Assembly: GCF_019511445.1 (NCBI RefSeq)
Contig: NZ_JAEUAN010000002.1
Span: 310,001 to 374,000, forward strand
Direction of reading: 5' to 3'
DNA length: 64,000 nucleotides
From: Aliirhizobium wenxiniae
Lineage (GTDB): Bacteria > Pseudomonadota > Alphaproteobacteria > Rhizobiales > Rhizobiaceae
Part shown: positions 7,907 through 15,999 of the stretch, one piece after another
How the letters are laid out: every line of letters begins with the position of its first letter
Position numbering within the stretch: the first letter of the stretch is position 1
Notes under the pieces: generated by a model
The model's database searches: none
The model's input: only the letters and a program-made list of their open reading frames with translations
Told to the model about the DNA's origin: nothing
Made by a program: the position numbers and the translations under genes

Positions 7907-8926
7907 TCACCCCTGCCCTGTCATCGGCACGCCGGCCAACAGATAGCGCGGGGTCGTCGGCAATGAGGCCGCAGACGTCTTGTTGCGCCGAAGCGCATCG
8001 TATTTATCGAAGAAGATGCCGGTCACGACAGCCACAAGCGCATCCGGGCGCGACAGCATATGCCGGATCGCCCCCCCCTTGCCCGATTGCCGCTTCACAT
8101 CGAGAAACTCGCGCAATTCATACCGCGCCTTGATGTGATCGCGGTGATGGGTGATCACCGAACGCGCATCCGAAGACAGGTGCATGGTGGAGAGAACGGC
8201 GTTGTCGGCCTCGTAAAGCCGTCTCAGATCCTCCGTGCGATGGCTGCTGCTGAGTGAATCGCCACGCACCACCGCGCCATAGCCGCAATGCTCGATCACC
8301 TTGTACCGAGCCCCAAGCGCCAGCGCCCGCACATAGAAATCGTAATCCTCGCCAAGCCGCAAACCTTCTTCATAGGTGAGGCCGTTTGCGATGATGAAGG
8401 AGCGGCGCATGACCGGCTTCAGGAAGCCAGTCTCGCCCCGCGGCTTGCCGCGCTGGGAAATATTGCCTTCGACAAACTGTACGAGCGACAGTTCACGCGC
8501 CCGCGACTGAAACCGCGCCGGTACCGCAAGAGCCGCCGGATCGGCGACGAAGGCGATATTGTCGGCGATGAAATCCCATCCGCTTTCGGCAAGCATCGGC
8601 GCGAACCGGCCCGGAAAGAAGAAATCATCCGCATCGAGGATTGCGATCAGCGGCGCGCTCGACTGCGCAATCGCCGCGTTTCTGGCAGCGGAAGGCCCCT
8701 GGTTCTTTTCAAAGGAAATGATCTTCAGGCGGCCGCTTCCGTCATCTGCCGCAAGTGCCGCCTGATCGGTTCCGTCGCTGGAACCATCGTCAACGACAAC
8801 GACCTCCGAGACGACAGCCTCGCGAAGCGCGGACGCCACCGCCAGACCGATCGTATCGGCGGCATTCTTGGCTGCGATGATTACACAGATCGTTTCGTCA
8901 ACAGCTTGCGCCACAAGCTTCTCCAT
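7907..8926 (-). CDS. exoU: Succinoglycan glucosyltransferase ExoU (GT2)
   Basis: A 339-residue GT2 enzyme. ICVIIAAKNAADTIGLAV opens the Rossmann-like domain, followed by VVVDDGSSDGTD, GPSAARNAAIA and AILDADDFFFPGRF (DXD motif), then LRLGEDYDFYVRAL. ExoU in S. meliloti adds the sixth sugar of the succinoglycan repeat. The neighbour exoX and the order exoU-exoX-exoY match S. meliloti. The ATG at 8926 was chosen over a GTG at 8941; neither has a strong ribosome site. It could be another exo glucosyltransferase with a similar N-terminus, such as ExoO, but the location favours ExoU. Confidence 0.75.
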   Translation of the reverse strand: MEKLVAQAVDETICVIIAAKNAADTIGLAVASALREAVVSEVVVVDDGSSDGTDQAALAADDGSGRLKIISFEKNQGPSAARNAAIAQSSAPLIAILDADDFFFPGRFAPMLAESGWDFIADNIAFVADPAALAVPARFQSRARELSLVQFVEGNISQRGKPRGETGFLKPVMRRSFIIANGLTYEEGLRLGEDYDFYVRALALGARYKVIEHCGYGAVVRGDSLSSSHRTEDLRRLYEADNAVLSTMHLSSDARSVITHHRDHIKARYELREFLDVKRQSGKGGAIRHMLSRPDALVAVVTGIFFDKYDALRRNKTSAASLPTTPRYLLAGVPMTGQG

Positions 8927-9077
8927 CGTCCGTTGAAACACAGAGCTGGAGCGGCCTAACGTCTCAGGGACAGGCGAAGGCGCTCCAAGGCTAAGACTTA
9001 TGAACTTAGGAAAATGGCAGCGATGTGAAAGAGCTAATTTTAGCGGCGGAAAAGTGCCAGCTGCAACCTACGGAAAC

Positions 9078-9371
9078 TCAATGATCCTGGATATGCACTC
9101 TGGCCGGCGCTTCTGCGGTCAGGCTGTCGCGACCACTCGCATCCGTTCTCGATTTTCCGGAAACGCCGTCCTTGGACCGTTCGCTTTCCATCTGGGCCTT
9201 CTCGCGACGCACGAGGTAAACGATCCCGATAAAATAACCAAACTGAAGTATTACTGCGCACAGAACGGTCTGGCCGAGCGCCGTCCAAAAGGAACCGGAC
9301 ATGACATACGCGGCAACTGCAAACACGCCGAGCGTTGCCAACATGCTCACCAGGACACGCGGTGCGTACAT
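9078..9371 (-). CDS. exoX: Exopolysaccharide production repressor ExoX
   Basis: A 97-residue small membrane protein starting MYAPRV with two hydrophobic segments (about residues 4-23 and 27-50) and a charged C-terminal tail. Size, N-terminus and position opposite exoY match S. meliloti ExoX and the related Psi/PsiA proteins of Rhizobium. ExoX acts post-translationally, thought to inhibit the ExoY galactosyl-phosphate transferase through direct contact, and the exoX/exoY dosage ratio sets polymer output. Three consecutive ATG codons occur at 9377, 9374 and 9371; GGGAGGA abuts the first, so the third has the best spacing. Confidence 0.88.
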   Translation of the reverse strand: MYAPRVLVSMLATLGVFAVAAYVMSGSFWTALGQTVLCAVILQFGYFIGIVYLVRREKAQMESERSKDGVSGKSRTDASGRDSLTAEAPARVHIQDH

Positions 9372-9377
9372 CATCAT

Positions 9378-10096
9378 TCCTCCCGAGGGACTTTTCTTAT
9401 GAATTTTTAAATTTCATCGGTCCTCTCACATGCCTTTTACATTACGGTGCAGCGAGAGAATTTTCAAGATTTTCGCCGGCTCACAAATTTTGGCCAGTGA
9501 ATCTTTGGTAAGATTCCACATCAGGCCGAATAAGCGCCTTTCAAACGGTTCAACACCCCGTTACCACATATCAACACCACACTTTTGACACAATTACGCC
9601 AGATTTGCCGCCCTTTGGAACAAATGGACGCCGCCGCCTGCCGAAAGCCCGCGCTATCCGTTCACATATTGTTACAAAGGTCACCAGGCGCTATCATGCG
9701 CCCTATTGCGCCGCACCATTGTATTGCAGTGCAGCAGGCCTAGGCCTTTGGTCCTAAGGGCAAGCTACTTTGGGCCCGAACCTTAAGAAGCGGCGAATGA
9801 TCAGACCGCTGAAAAACACTCTTAATACATTCGGCTCAAGTTTCAATTACGATTAATAGTCGAGATCGATTCAATTTTACAGACGCACGGTAGTATTTGT
9901 GTAAGCCTTTATATTTACGCTCTCTACCTGCGGCTGTGACCTTTCCCCGATTTTCGACCGTCACCCGGCCATTTCCGTCACATGGCAGAAATTTTTGTCT
10001 GGCATCAAATTACGAACACAGACTTATTATCACATACCAGCTCAATGAAGCGCCTTAAGGCACCGACTATCGCAAAACCTAAATGGAGCCCCCTCT
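9378..10096. other. exoX-exoY divergent control region
   Basis: A 719-bp AT-rich gap without a supported gene between exoX and exoY. It carries the Ros/MucR-like motif at 9872-9879 and a perfect 12-bp palindrome AGGCCTAGGCCT at 9736-9747. In S. meliloti the equivalent region is a target of several exopolysaccharide regulators, including MucR. Promoter boxes cannot be assigned with confidence. Confidence 0.6.
9872..9879 (+). promoter_or_regulatory. Ros/MucR-like motif upstream of exoY
   Basis: CAATTTTA on the plus strand inside TTCAATTTTAC, matching ten bases of the Agrobacterium Ros box as I recall it (TTCAATTTTA). About 220 bp upstream of the exoY start, similar to the distance of the exoH copy from its gene. 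Confidence 0.38.
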
Positions 10097-10777
10097 ATGA
10101 AGTCAGCGACACGTTCGGCAGATACGCCGCTATCAGACCTGGACCATGCCGCCATGACACTCCCGATCGGCGGCCTGGTCAAAAGAACGTTTGACGTAAC
10201 CGCAGCAGGCATGGCCCTGATCGTTTTCAGCCCGCTGTTTTTGATGATCATGGCTTTGGTAAAGCTGACCGACAAAGGCCCTGCCTTTTACGGACACAGC
10301 CGCATCGGCCACAAAGGCCGTGTGTTCAAATGCCTGAAGTTCCGCACCATGGCGGTCAACGGCGATGAACTTCTTCGCAAGCATCTTCGGGAAAACCCCG
10401 AGGCTGCGGAAGAATGGCGCAAGACCCGCAAGCTGAAGGATGACCCGCGCGTCACAGCCGTTGGCCGTGTCTTGCGCAAGCTCAGCCTCGACGAACTGCC
10501 GCAGCTCCTCAACATCGTTCGCGGTGAGATGAGTGTCGTCGGTCCTCGTCCGGTCGTGGACGACGAGCTGAAGGTCTATGACAGCTCTGCCGTCTACTAT
10601 CTGCAGACCCGCCCTGGCCTGACCGGCCTGTGGCAGATCAGCGGACGCAACGACGTCTCCTATGAGACCCGCATCGCATTCGACACGCAGTATGTGCAGA
10701 ACTGGTCGCTGTTTAAGGATGTCTCGATCATCCTGAAGACCATTCCTGCCGTCTGCATGGCTCGCGGCAGCTACTGA
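10097..10777 (+). CDS. exoY: Undecaprenyl-phosphate galactose phosphotransferase ExoY
   Basis: A 226-residue bacterial sugar transferase (initiating enzyme) that loads galactose-1-phosphate on the undecaprenyl-phosphate carrier, the first step of succinoglycan assembly. One N-terminal membrane segment (about residues 33-55), then the cytoplasmic catalytic domain with VFKCLKFRTMAVNGDELL, RKLSLDELPQLLNIVRG, MSVVGPRPVV and TRPGLTGLWQISGR, all family signatures. The length is identical to S. meliloti ExoY as recalled. GGAG lies 8 nt before the ATG. It heads the plus-strand exoY-exoF-exoQ operon. Confidence 0.95.
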   Translation: MKSATRSADTPLSDLDHAAMTLPIGGLVKRTFDVTAAGMALIVFSPLFLMIMALVKLTDKGPAFYGHSRIGHKGRVFKCLKFRTMAVNGDELLRKHLRENPEAAEEWRKTRKLKDDPRVTAVGRVLRKLSLDELPQLLNIVRGEMSVVGPRPVVDDELKVYDSSAVYYLQTRPGLTGLWQISGRNDVSYETRIAFDTQYVQNWSLFKDVSIILKTIPAVCMARGSY

Positions 10778-10859
10778 TAAGCCGATCCCCGCACCGCCCC
10801 CTCCCGTCGGTGCGGACATCACGATGACATATGAAATACACGAAAACCAAGGAGATCTG

Positions 10860-12260
10860 ATGGGTATCCGAATGGTCTTTGCGCGACGCTTCCCGACGCT
10901 GGCAATGGCGGCGGGAACAGTTGTTTTGTCGCTGACCACATCCGCAGGCGCGCAGACTTCTGCCCAGCCTCAATCCCAGACACCCCAGTCCCAGACAACG
11001 AAGCCCCAAGCTCAATCTCAGGCACCGTCTGCGGCCCAGTCCGCGCCAAAGACCAGCAAGCCCGCGCAAGCGACGGCAGCGGTCAGCGCGAAGAGCCAGG
11101 AAGGCGCCTATCGCCTCGGCGTGATGGACAAGCTGCGCATTCGCGTTGCGGAATGGCAGCCGGCAGATGGCAGCGTCCGCAACTGGGATGCCGTGAGCGG
11201 TGATTATGCGGTCGGCCCCTCCGGCGCGCTTTCGCTTCCCTTCATCGGCGATCTCGACGCCGCCGGCAAGACGACGGCAGAGGTGGGCAAAGCGATCGGC
11301 GAGAGGTTGCAGAGCGAATTCGCCCTGCGCAATCTTCCCTCCGCTTCGGTTGAAATCGCCGAGTTCCGGCCGCTCTTCTTGGCCGGCGATGTCGATAAGC
11401 CGGGCGAATATCCCTATTCCCCTAATCTGACCGTCTTGAAAGCCGTCAGCCTCGCCGGTGGCCTCAAGCGCTCCGACGCCGGCCAGCGTTTTGCCCGAGA
11501 TTTCATCCGGGCACGCGGTGATGCGCAGGTCAGCGATTCCGAACGCGGCCGTTTGATTGCCCGCAAGGCACGCCTTTTGGCGGAAATCGACAACGCCAAG
11601 GAATTGGTGATGCCGGCGGAACTGAAGGATGTACCCAACGCCAAGGAACTGATGGCAAGCGAAGCCTCGCTGATGAAGTCCCGGCGCGAGCGTTACGAAC
11701 TGCAGTTGAAGGCGCTTGCAGACCTGAAAACCCTGCTCGATACCGAAGTGCAGTCCTTGGGCCAGAAATCGGTGACGCAGCAGCGCCAGCTCGCGCTCTA
11801 TAACGACGACCGCGACCGCATGGCCAAGCTCAGCGAACAGGGCCTTGCCACATCCAGCCGCCGCCTTTCGGCGGAAGAGCGTGCAGCCGATCTCGAATCC
11901 AACATGCTGGATACCGATACCGCAGCACTTCGCGCCAAGCAGGATATCAACAAGGCCAATCAGGACGAGATCAACCTGCGCAACGACTGGGATGCCCAGC
12001 GCGCTCAAGAACTGCAGGATACCGAAGCCCAGCTCGAAAAGCTCGGCCTCGAACTGTCGACCAGCCGCGAGCTGATGCAGGAAGCCCTGGCGCAATCGGC
12101 CGAAGCCCTGAAATTCGATCCGTCCAACAAGGACGCGACGATCAAATACGTCATCGTCCGCGATAGCGGCGATGGCCCGAAGCAGATCACCGTCGACGAG
12201 AACGCCATGCTGCGCCCCGGTGACGTGATCAAGGTATCATCAGACCTTCTGATGCAGTGA
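10860..12260 (+). CDS. exoF: Polysaccharide export protein ExoF (periplasmic/outer-membrane, Wza-like)
   Basis: A 466-residue secreted protein: signal peptide of about 31 residues ending in AGAQ, a low-complexity Gln/Pro/Ser/Ala linker, then the Poly_export domain (about residues 80-150, YRLGVMDKLRIRVAEW) and an SLBB-like segment (PLFLAGDVDKPGEYPYSP). A long charged helical, probably coiled-coil, section follows at about 220-420, and a terminal ligand-binding part ends with LRPGDVIKVSSDLL. ExoF works with ExoY in transfer of the first galactose and in export. The start at 10860 has AAGGAG at ideal spacing and a clean signal peptide; an upstream ATG at 10824 would add 12 residues that spoil it. 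Confidence 0.92.
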   Translation: MGIRMVFARRFPTLAMAAGTVVLSLTTSAGAQTSAQPQSQTPQSQTTKPQAQSQAPSAAQSAPKTSKPAQATAAVSAKSQEGAYRLGVMDKLRIRVAEWQPADGSVRNWDAVSGDYAVGPSGALSLPFIGDLDAAGKTTAEVGKAIGERLQSEFALRNLPSASVEIAEFRPLFLAGDVDKPGEYPYSPNLTVLKAVSLAGGLKRSDAGQRFARDFIRARGDAQVSDSERGRLIARKARLLAEIDNAKELVMPAELKDVPNAKELMASEASLMKSRRERYELQLKALADLKTLLDTEVQSLGQKSVTQQRQLALYNDDRDRMAKLSEQGLATSSRRLSAEERAADLESNMLDTDTAALRAKQDINKANQDEINLRNDWDAQRAQELQDTEAQLEKLGLELSTSRELMQEALAQSAEALKFDPSNKDATIKYVIVRDSGDGPKQITVDENAMLRPGDVIKVSSDLLMQ

Positions 12261-12270
12261 TAGGTGGCGA

Positions 12271-13530
12271 ATGAAGATCGCTCGGTCGATGTTGGTCGAC
12301 CCTGACAGGAACCAGGTCTATGGGATAGCGGCAGTGGCGCTATCCTTCTTCGTCTTCGCCTATTCCAGCCGTTTCGGTCAGGTGTCGATCCTTGCCTATT
12401 ACGCGCTGTGGTTCCCTCTCATACTGGTCGATTACAAGCGGGTCCTGGGCAATTATTTCCGGTATCTCTGGATCCTTGCCTTCCCGCTTCTCTGTTTCCT
12501 CTCGGCTTTCTGGTCGCCGGCGCCCGGCGTCTCGCTGCGCACCGCGATCCAGTTCCTGACCCACCTGATCTGCGCCCTGATCGCCATGCGCACGATCAGC
12601 GTGCTGACGCTGACGCGCGGTTCGATCGTCGGCACGGTCGTTGTCATGCTCTATTCGATCGCCTTCGGCTCCTACAGCTATGACGCGATGGATGGCAGCT
12701 ACAGTTTCGTCGGCTCGTTTTCATCGAAGAACCAGCTCGGGCTTTACGCTTCGCTCGGCCTGGTCTTTTCGGTCCTCTACGCCATCGTCTTCCGCCGCCG
12801 GGATATCTGGCTGGTCGGTGCGGGTGCGGCGGCACTTCTGTGCGCTTACTGCCTCATGGCCTCCCAATCGGCCACGTCCGTCATCACCACGGCAGGTCTG
12901 ATCGCCGCCTGTATCGCCTATCTGCCCTTCGGCCTTCTCTCTCCCGGCAGCAGAAAACTTCTCTTTGTCGGCATCATCGTCATCGGCTCGGCCGTCGTCG
13001 TGGCAGGCCTGCAGATGGGCGCAGTCGATGCGATCCTCGGCCTGTTCGGCAAGGATTCGACACTGACGGGCCGGACTTATCTGTGGCAGCAGGGCATAGA
13101 GGCAGCCCACCTCAACCCCGTCCTTGGCATGGGCTATCAGGGTTTCTGGGTTCAGGGGTTTGCCAAGCCGGAACAGCTCTGGGACGAGTTCTTCATCGCC
13201 ACCCGCTCGGGCTTTCACTTCCACAACACCTATATCGAGGTGGCGGTGGAAAACGGTCTGGTCGGTCTGGCGCTGCTCGTTTTCGTTCTGCTGAGAAACG
13301 TTTTCGGCCATCTGGGCGCCATGCTGAACCGCCGCAACGATCCAGCATCCATCACTCTCTTCGCCGTCAGCCTTTTGTTGCTGATGCGCTCCTTCGTCGA
13401 GATCGACGTGATCTTCCCCTATCAGATCGGCTCGTTCCTGATGTTTTATGCCGCCGGAAAGCTGACTTTGCGGCGACCTGTGCCCCAGCTTCCGCAGCAA
13501 AGATACAGGCATCGACCGATCGCGGTTTGA
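12271..13530 (+). CDS. exoQ: Exopolysaccharide polymerase ExoQ (O-antigen ligase/Wzy-like)
   Basis: A 419-residue inner-membrane protein with about ten to eleven membrane segments and the large periplasmic loop of the Wzy_C/O-antigen ligase family. The conserved loop residues RTYLWQQGIEAAHLNPVLG, GYQGFW and FHFHNTYIEVAVENG are visible. With ExoP and ExoT it polymerises succinoglycan repeats to high molecular weight. AGGTGG precedes the ATG, and it begins 10 nt after exoF, so the genes form one operon. In S. meliloti exoZ and exoB follow; here a mosaic repeat and the min operon follow instead. Confidence 0.9.
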   Translation: MKIARSMLVDPDRNQVYGIAAVALSFFVFAYSSRFGQVSILAYYALWFPLILVDYKRVLGNYFRYLWILAFPLLCFLSAFWSPAPGVSLRTAIQFLTHLICALIAMRTISVLTLTRGSIVGTVVVMLYSIAFGSYSYDAMDGSYSFVGSFSSKNQLGLYASLGLVFSVLYAIVFRRRDIWLVGAGAAALLCAYCLMASQSATSVITTAGLIAACIAYLPFGLLSPGSRKLLFVGIIVIGSAVVVAGLQMGAVDAILGLFGKDSTLTGRTYLWQQGIEAAHLNPVLGMGYQGFWVQGFAKPEQLWDEFFIATRSGFHFHNTYIEVAVENGLVGLALLVFVLLRNVFGHLGAMLNRRNDPASITLFAVSLLLLMRSFVEIDVIFPYQIGSFLMFYAAGKLTLRRPVPQLPQQRYRHRPIAV

Positions 13531-13630
13531 AACTTCAAAGAGAACGGGCTCGACCAGAAGCTCCCGTCGTTTTTAGGTTGCCGATAGAGCTTGGCGTTAG
13601 CTTTGGCCAAGGCCGGCTACCAAACCCTCC

Positions 13631-13744
13631 CTCATCCCTGTGCTTGTCACAGGGATCCAGCAGCCCAAGTCTTTGGGCGGAAAGAGTCTTTTCACGGCGC
13701 AGACGCGCCGTGGCTGGATTCCTGTGACAAGCACAGGAATGAGG
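13631..13744. repeat. Mosaic palindromic intergenic element, copy A
   Basis: About 114 bp bounded by CTCAT and ATGAG. The outer arms are hairpins (CCCTGTGCTTGTCACAGGG on the left, CCTGTGACAAGCACAGG on the right) each flanked by ATCCAGC or GCTGGAT. Inside are a GCCCAAG/CTTTGGGC hairpin on the left, the core GAGTCTTTTC at 13684-13693, and an ACGGCGC/GCGCCGT hairpin on the right. The same plan with the inner hairpins exchanged occurs at 42356-42484. It resembles intergenic mosaic elements of rhizobia. Confidence 0.85.
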
Positions 13745-13792
13745 AGCGTCAGGGGCTTTGTTGCCGCGAAGTGTTTTTTCAGCGGTCAAATG

Positions 13793-13825
13793 AAAACGGC
13801 CCGTGGCAGAAGCCCGGGCCGTTTT
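13793..13825. terminator. Bidirectional terminator between exoQ and minE
   Basis: Perfect 11-bp stem AAAACGGCCCG / CGGGCCGTTTT, with T-rich sequence on both exits. It probably ends the min operon (minus strand), 20 bp after minE, and may also stop readthrough from exoQ. Confidence 0.85.
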
Positions 13826-13845
13826 CATTTTAAGTCTTGGGAGGT

Positions 13846-14103
13846 TCAGGCTGCCCGTGCGGCATCCAGCGGGATCTCGACATCGATCTCGAGGATCGAG
13901 ACATTCTCGTCGCGATCGACCTTCACCTTGACGCGGTCGGCATCGAGCTCGACATGCTTGGCGATCACGGCGAGGATTTCCTCGCGCAGGATGGCGGTCA
14001 GATCAGAGCCGGCGGATGCGCGCTCGTGGGCAAGCAGAACCTGCAGGCGTTCGCGCGCAGCAGGCGCGGATCGCGAGCGGGTGAAAAGACGCAGTATGCT
14101 CAT
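13846..14103 (-). CDS. minE: Cell division topological specificity factor MinE
   Basis: An 85-residue MinE. The N-terminus [23 protein letters not shown] contains the membrane-binding and MinD-contact helix; the C-terminal half (about 32-80, [17 protein letters not shown] and [12 protein letters not shown]) is the topological-specificity domain. MinE stimulates the MinD ATPase and drives pole-to-pole oscillation, placing the division septum at midcell. Its start overlaps the minD stop by 4 nt, which indicates translational coupling. Confidence 0.96.
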   Translation of the reverse strand: MSILRLFTRSRSAPAARERLQVLLAHERASAGSDLTAILREEILAVIAKHVELDADRVKVKVDRDENVSILEIDVEIPLDAARAA

Positions 14104-14915
14104 GCGGCCTTCCTTCCGAACAGTTTACCGAAGATCCCGCGCTTTTCGCCCGGAATAGTAACGGGGATCGCTTCGCCGGCCAGACGGCGGGCGGCTTCGA
14201 AATAGGCCTGGGCAGGCGCGCTGCGCGTATCGGCAAGCGTCACCGGAGCACCGACGTTCGAGGCCTTCAGCACATCCATGCTTTCTGGAACGATGCCGAG
14301 AAGCGGGATGGAGAGGATTTCCAGAACGTCATCGACCTTCAGCATGTCGCCGCGTTCCGCACGATTGCTGTCGTAGCGGGTGAGCAGAAGATGCTTTTCC
14401 ATCCGCTCGCCGTTTTCGGCCTTCAGCGTCTTGGAATCCAGCATGCCGATGATGCGGTCGCTGTCGCGTACCGAGGAGACTTCCGGATTGGTGACGACGA
14501 CGGCGACATCCGCATGGCGCATGGCAAGCGTTGCGCCTTTCTCGATGCCGGCCGGGCTGTCGCAGATGACCCAGTCGAAATATTTCTTCAGCTCGGCGAT
14601 GACGCGCTCGACGCCCTCTTCCGTCAGCGCATCCTTGTCGCGCGTCTGGGAGGCCGGCAGCAGGAACAGCGTGTCGAGACGCTTGTCGCGGATCAGCGCC
14701 TGCGGCAGCTTGGCGTCGCCATTGATGACGTTAACGATGTCATAGACCACGCGGCGCTCGGCACCCATGACGAGGTCGAGATTGCGCAAGCCCACATCGA
14801 AATCGACGACAGCGACCTTTTCGTTGCGCTGTGCCAGCGCTGCACCCAGTGCGGCACTTGATGTCGTCTTGCCGACCCCGCCCTTGCCGGACGTGACTAC
14901 GATGACTTTCCCCAT
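14100..14915 (-). CDS. minD: Septum site-determining ATPase MinD
   Basis: A 271-residue ParA/MinD-type ATPase. The deviant Walker A motif [10 protein letters not shown] is at residues 9-18, with the signature lysine K11; [16 protein letters not shown] and [14 protein letters not shown] are the switch regions. The C-terminal amphipathic helix ([12 protein letters not shown]) is the membrane-targeting sequence. ATP-bound MinD dimers recruit MinC to the membrane to block FtsZ rings. AGGAGATC precedes the ATG, and the gene lies 31 bp after minC. Confidence 0.97.
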   Translation of the reverse strand: MGKVIVVTSGKGGVGKTTSSAALGAALAQRNEKVAVVDFDVGLRNLDLVMGAERRVVYDIVNVINGDAKLPQALIRDKRLDTLFLLPASQTRDKDALTEEGVERVIAELKKYFDWVICDSPAGIEKGATLAMRHADVAVVVTNPEVSSVRDSDRIIGMLDSKTLKAENGERMEKHLLLTRYDSNRAERGDMLKVDDVLEILSIPLLGIVPESMDVLKASNVGAPVTLADTRSAPAQAYFEAARRLAGEAIPVTIPGEKRGIFGKLFGRKAA

Positions 14916-14946
14916 CCTGATCTCCTGTGTTGAACCTTGTGCCGGC

Positions 14947-15702
14947 TCAGAAAAGTATGTCTGCCATAATCGTGTCGCCCTCGAGCGACAGTTGCACGGC
15001 GTGCCCGCGAAGGCTCGAATCCATGTCTTCCGCCATCTTGTAGATGCCGTCGATGGCGATCAGCTCGGCCTCGAGGCGACGGCAGAAGATGCGCGCATTG
15101 GTATTTCCGATCGATCCGGCCATCGCCCGGCCGCGCAGCGTGCCGTAGATATGGATCGAACCGCCGGCGATGACTTCCGCACCGGAGGCAACCGAGCCCA
15201 CGATGGTGATGTCACCTTCCGGAAAGATGATCGACTGGCCCGAACGGACCGGTTCGTCGATGACGAGCGACTGCGTGATCGCCCGGATCTGCTGCGCTTC
15301 CACCTGTTTGATAGGCGTCTGCTCAACGGCTTCCGATTCGGCCTCAGCCTCGGGATCCGATTCGCGCGCCGTCACCTCGACATCCGCGGCAGGCTTGCCG
15401 CCCTTCATCGCCGGTGGCATTTCGGGGGTAAGCTGCGACGGACGCGCGCCCTCGATGCCCATGATCCGGACCTTGCGTTCGGCAAGATCGTCGATCAGCT
15501 GCTTCAGCTCGGCCTTCTTGATCGAAAGCTCGGACACGTCGAGCACGACGGGACGGTCGAGAAAGAAGCCGGCCGAGCGGGATGCAAGGTCGTCCAGGCG
15601 GACAAGCCATTGATCCAGCGGAAGATCCGGTGAAAGAACGACCGCCAGGAACGAACGGCCCTTGATGCGAATGGAGCGAGCGTCTGTTAGCACTTTGGTC
15701 AT
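14947..15702 (-). CDS. minC: Septum formation inhibitor MinC
   Basis: A 251-residue MinC: the N-terminal FtsZ-inhibiting domain (about 1-100), an acidic/proline linker (about 105-150), and a C-terminal beta-helix domain (about 150-250) with GQSIIFPEGDITIVGSVASG, HIYGTLRGRAMAGS and ARIFCRRLEAELIAIDG, used for dimerisation and MinD binding. First gene of the minCDE operon. A perfect CtrA box lies just upstream (15745-15760), so transcription is probably cell-cycle controlled. Confidence 0.95.
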   Translation of the reverse strand: MTKVLTDARSIRIKGRSFLAVVLSPDLPLDQWLVRLDDLASRSAGFFLDRPVVLDVSELSIKKAELKQLIDDLAERKVRIMGIEGARPSQLTPEMPPAMKGGKPAADVEVTARESDPEAEAESEAVEQTPIKQVEAQQIRAITQSLVIDEPVRSGQSIIFPEGDITIVGSVASGAEVIAGGSIHIYGTLRGRAMAGSIGNTNARIFCRRLEAELIAIDGIYKMAEDMDSSLRGHAVQLSLEGDTIMADILF

Positions 15703-15744
15703 CTACGTTAATAAATCGTTGCCCGATCTCTACCGCTGAGATGG

Positions 15745-15760
15745 TTAACAAATGGTTAAC
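15745..15760. promoter_or_regulatory. CtrA binding box upstream of minC
   Basis: TTAACAAATGGTTAAC fits the full alphaproteobacterial CtrA consensus TTAA-N7-TTAAC. It is 43-58 bp upstream of the minC start, over the expected promoter. CtrA control of min genes has been reported in S. meliloti; binding here is inferred from sequence. Confidence 0.75.
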
Positions 15761-15924
15761 GCGACCTGCCCAAGCCTTAAGATGCGGTAACGAACTCGGT
15801 TGGATTTGGGCCGCGAAAGCGATGCGCGAAACCTGAACCTTCAGCCTTGATCGAGGCTTATGCAGGCTTTCTTGAACACGATTATTTTTCGAAACAGACC
15901 CCGCAGGCCTATGCCGTTGGGGCA

Positions 15925-15960
15925 TGAAAAAGCCGAAGCCGCGTCAGACGCGCCTTCGGC
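15925..15960 (-). terminator. Rho-independent terminator of the dehydrogenase pair
   Basis: Stem GCCGAAGGCGCG / CGCGGCTTCGGC (one mismatched pair) followed on the minus strand by TTTTTC. It lies 40 bp after the stop of the 16000-16890 gene. Confidence 0.75.
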
Positions 15961-15999
15961 CGGATCGATTTTGCCATATGCCGCCGCCAGCAGAGAGAA

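Larger units (their letters stand above)
13531..13845. other. Intergenic region exoQ-minE with mosaic repeat and terminator
   Basis: A 315-bp gap between the convergent exoQ and minE genes. It is filled largely by a mosaic palindromic repeat (13631-13744) and a bidirectional terminator (13793-13825). No gene is supported. Confidence 0.7.

Noticed and set aside
10728..12095. 455-codon frame antisense to exoF
   Set aside because: No domain features; exoF on the other strand has a signal peptide, Poly_export domain and a strong ribosome site.
13591..14158. Open frames across the exoQ-minE gap
   Set aside because: They run through the mosaic repeat and terminator hairpins and into antisense of minE.
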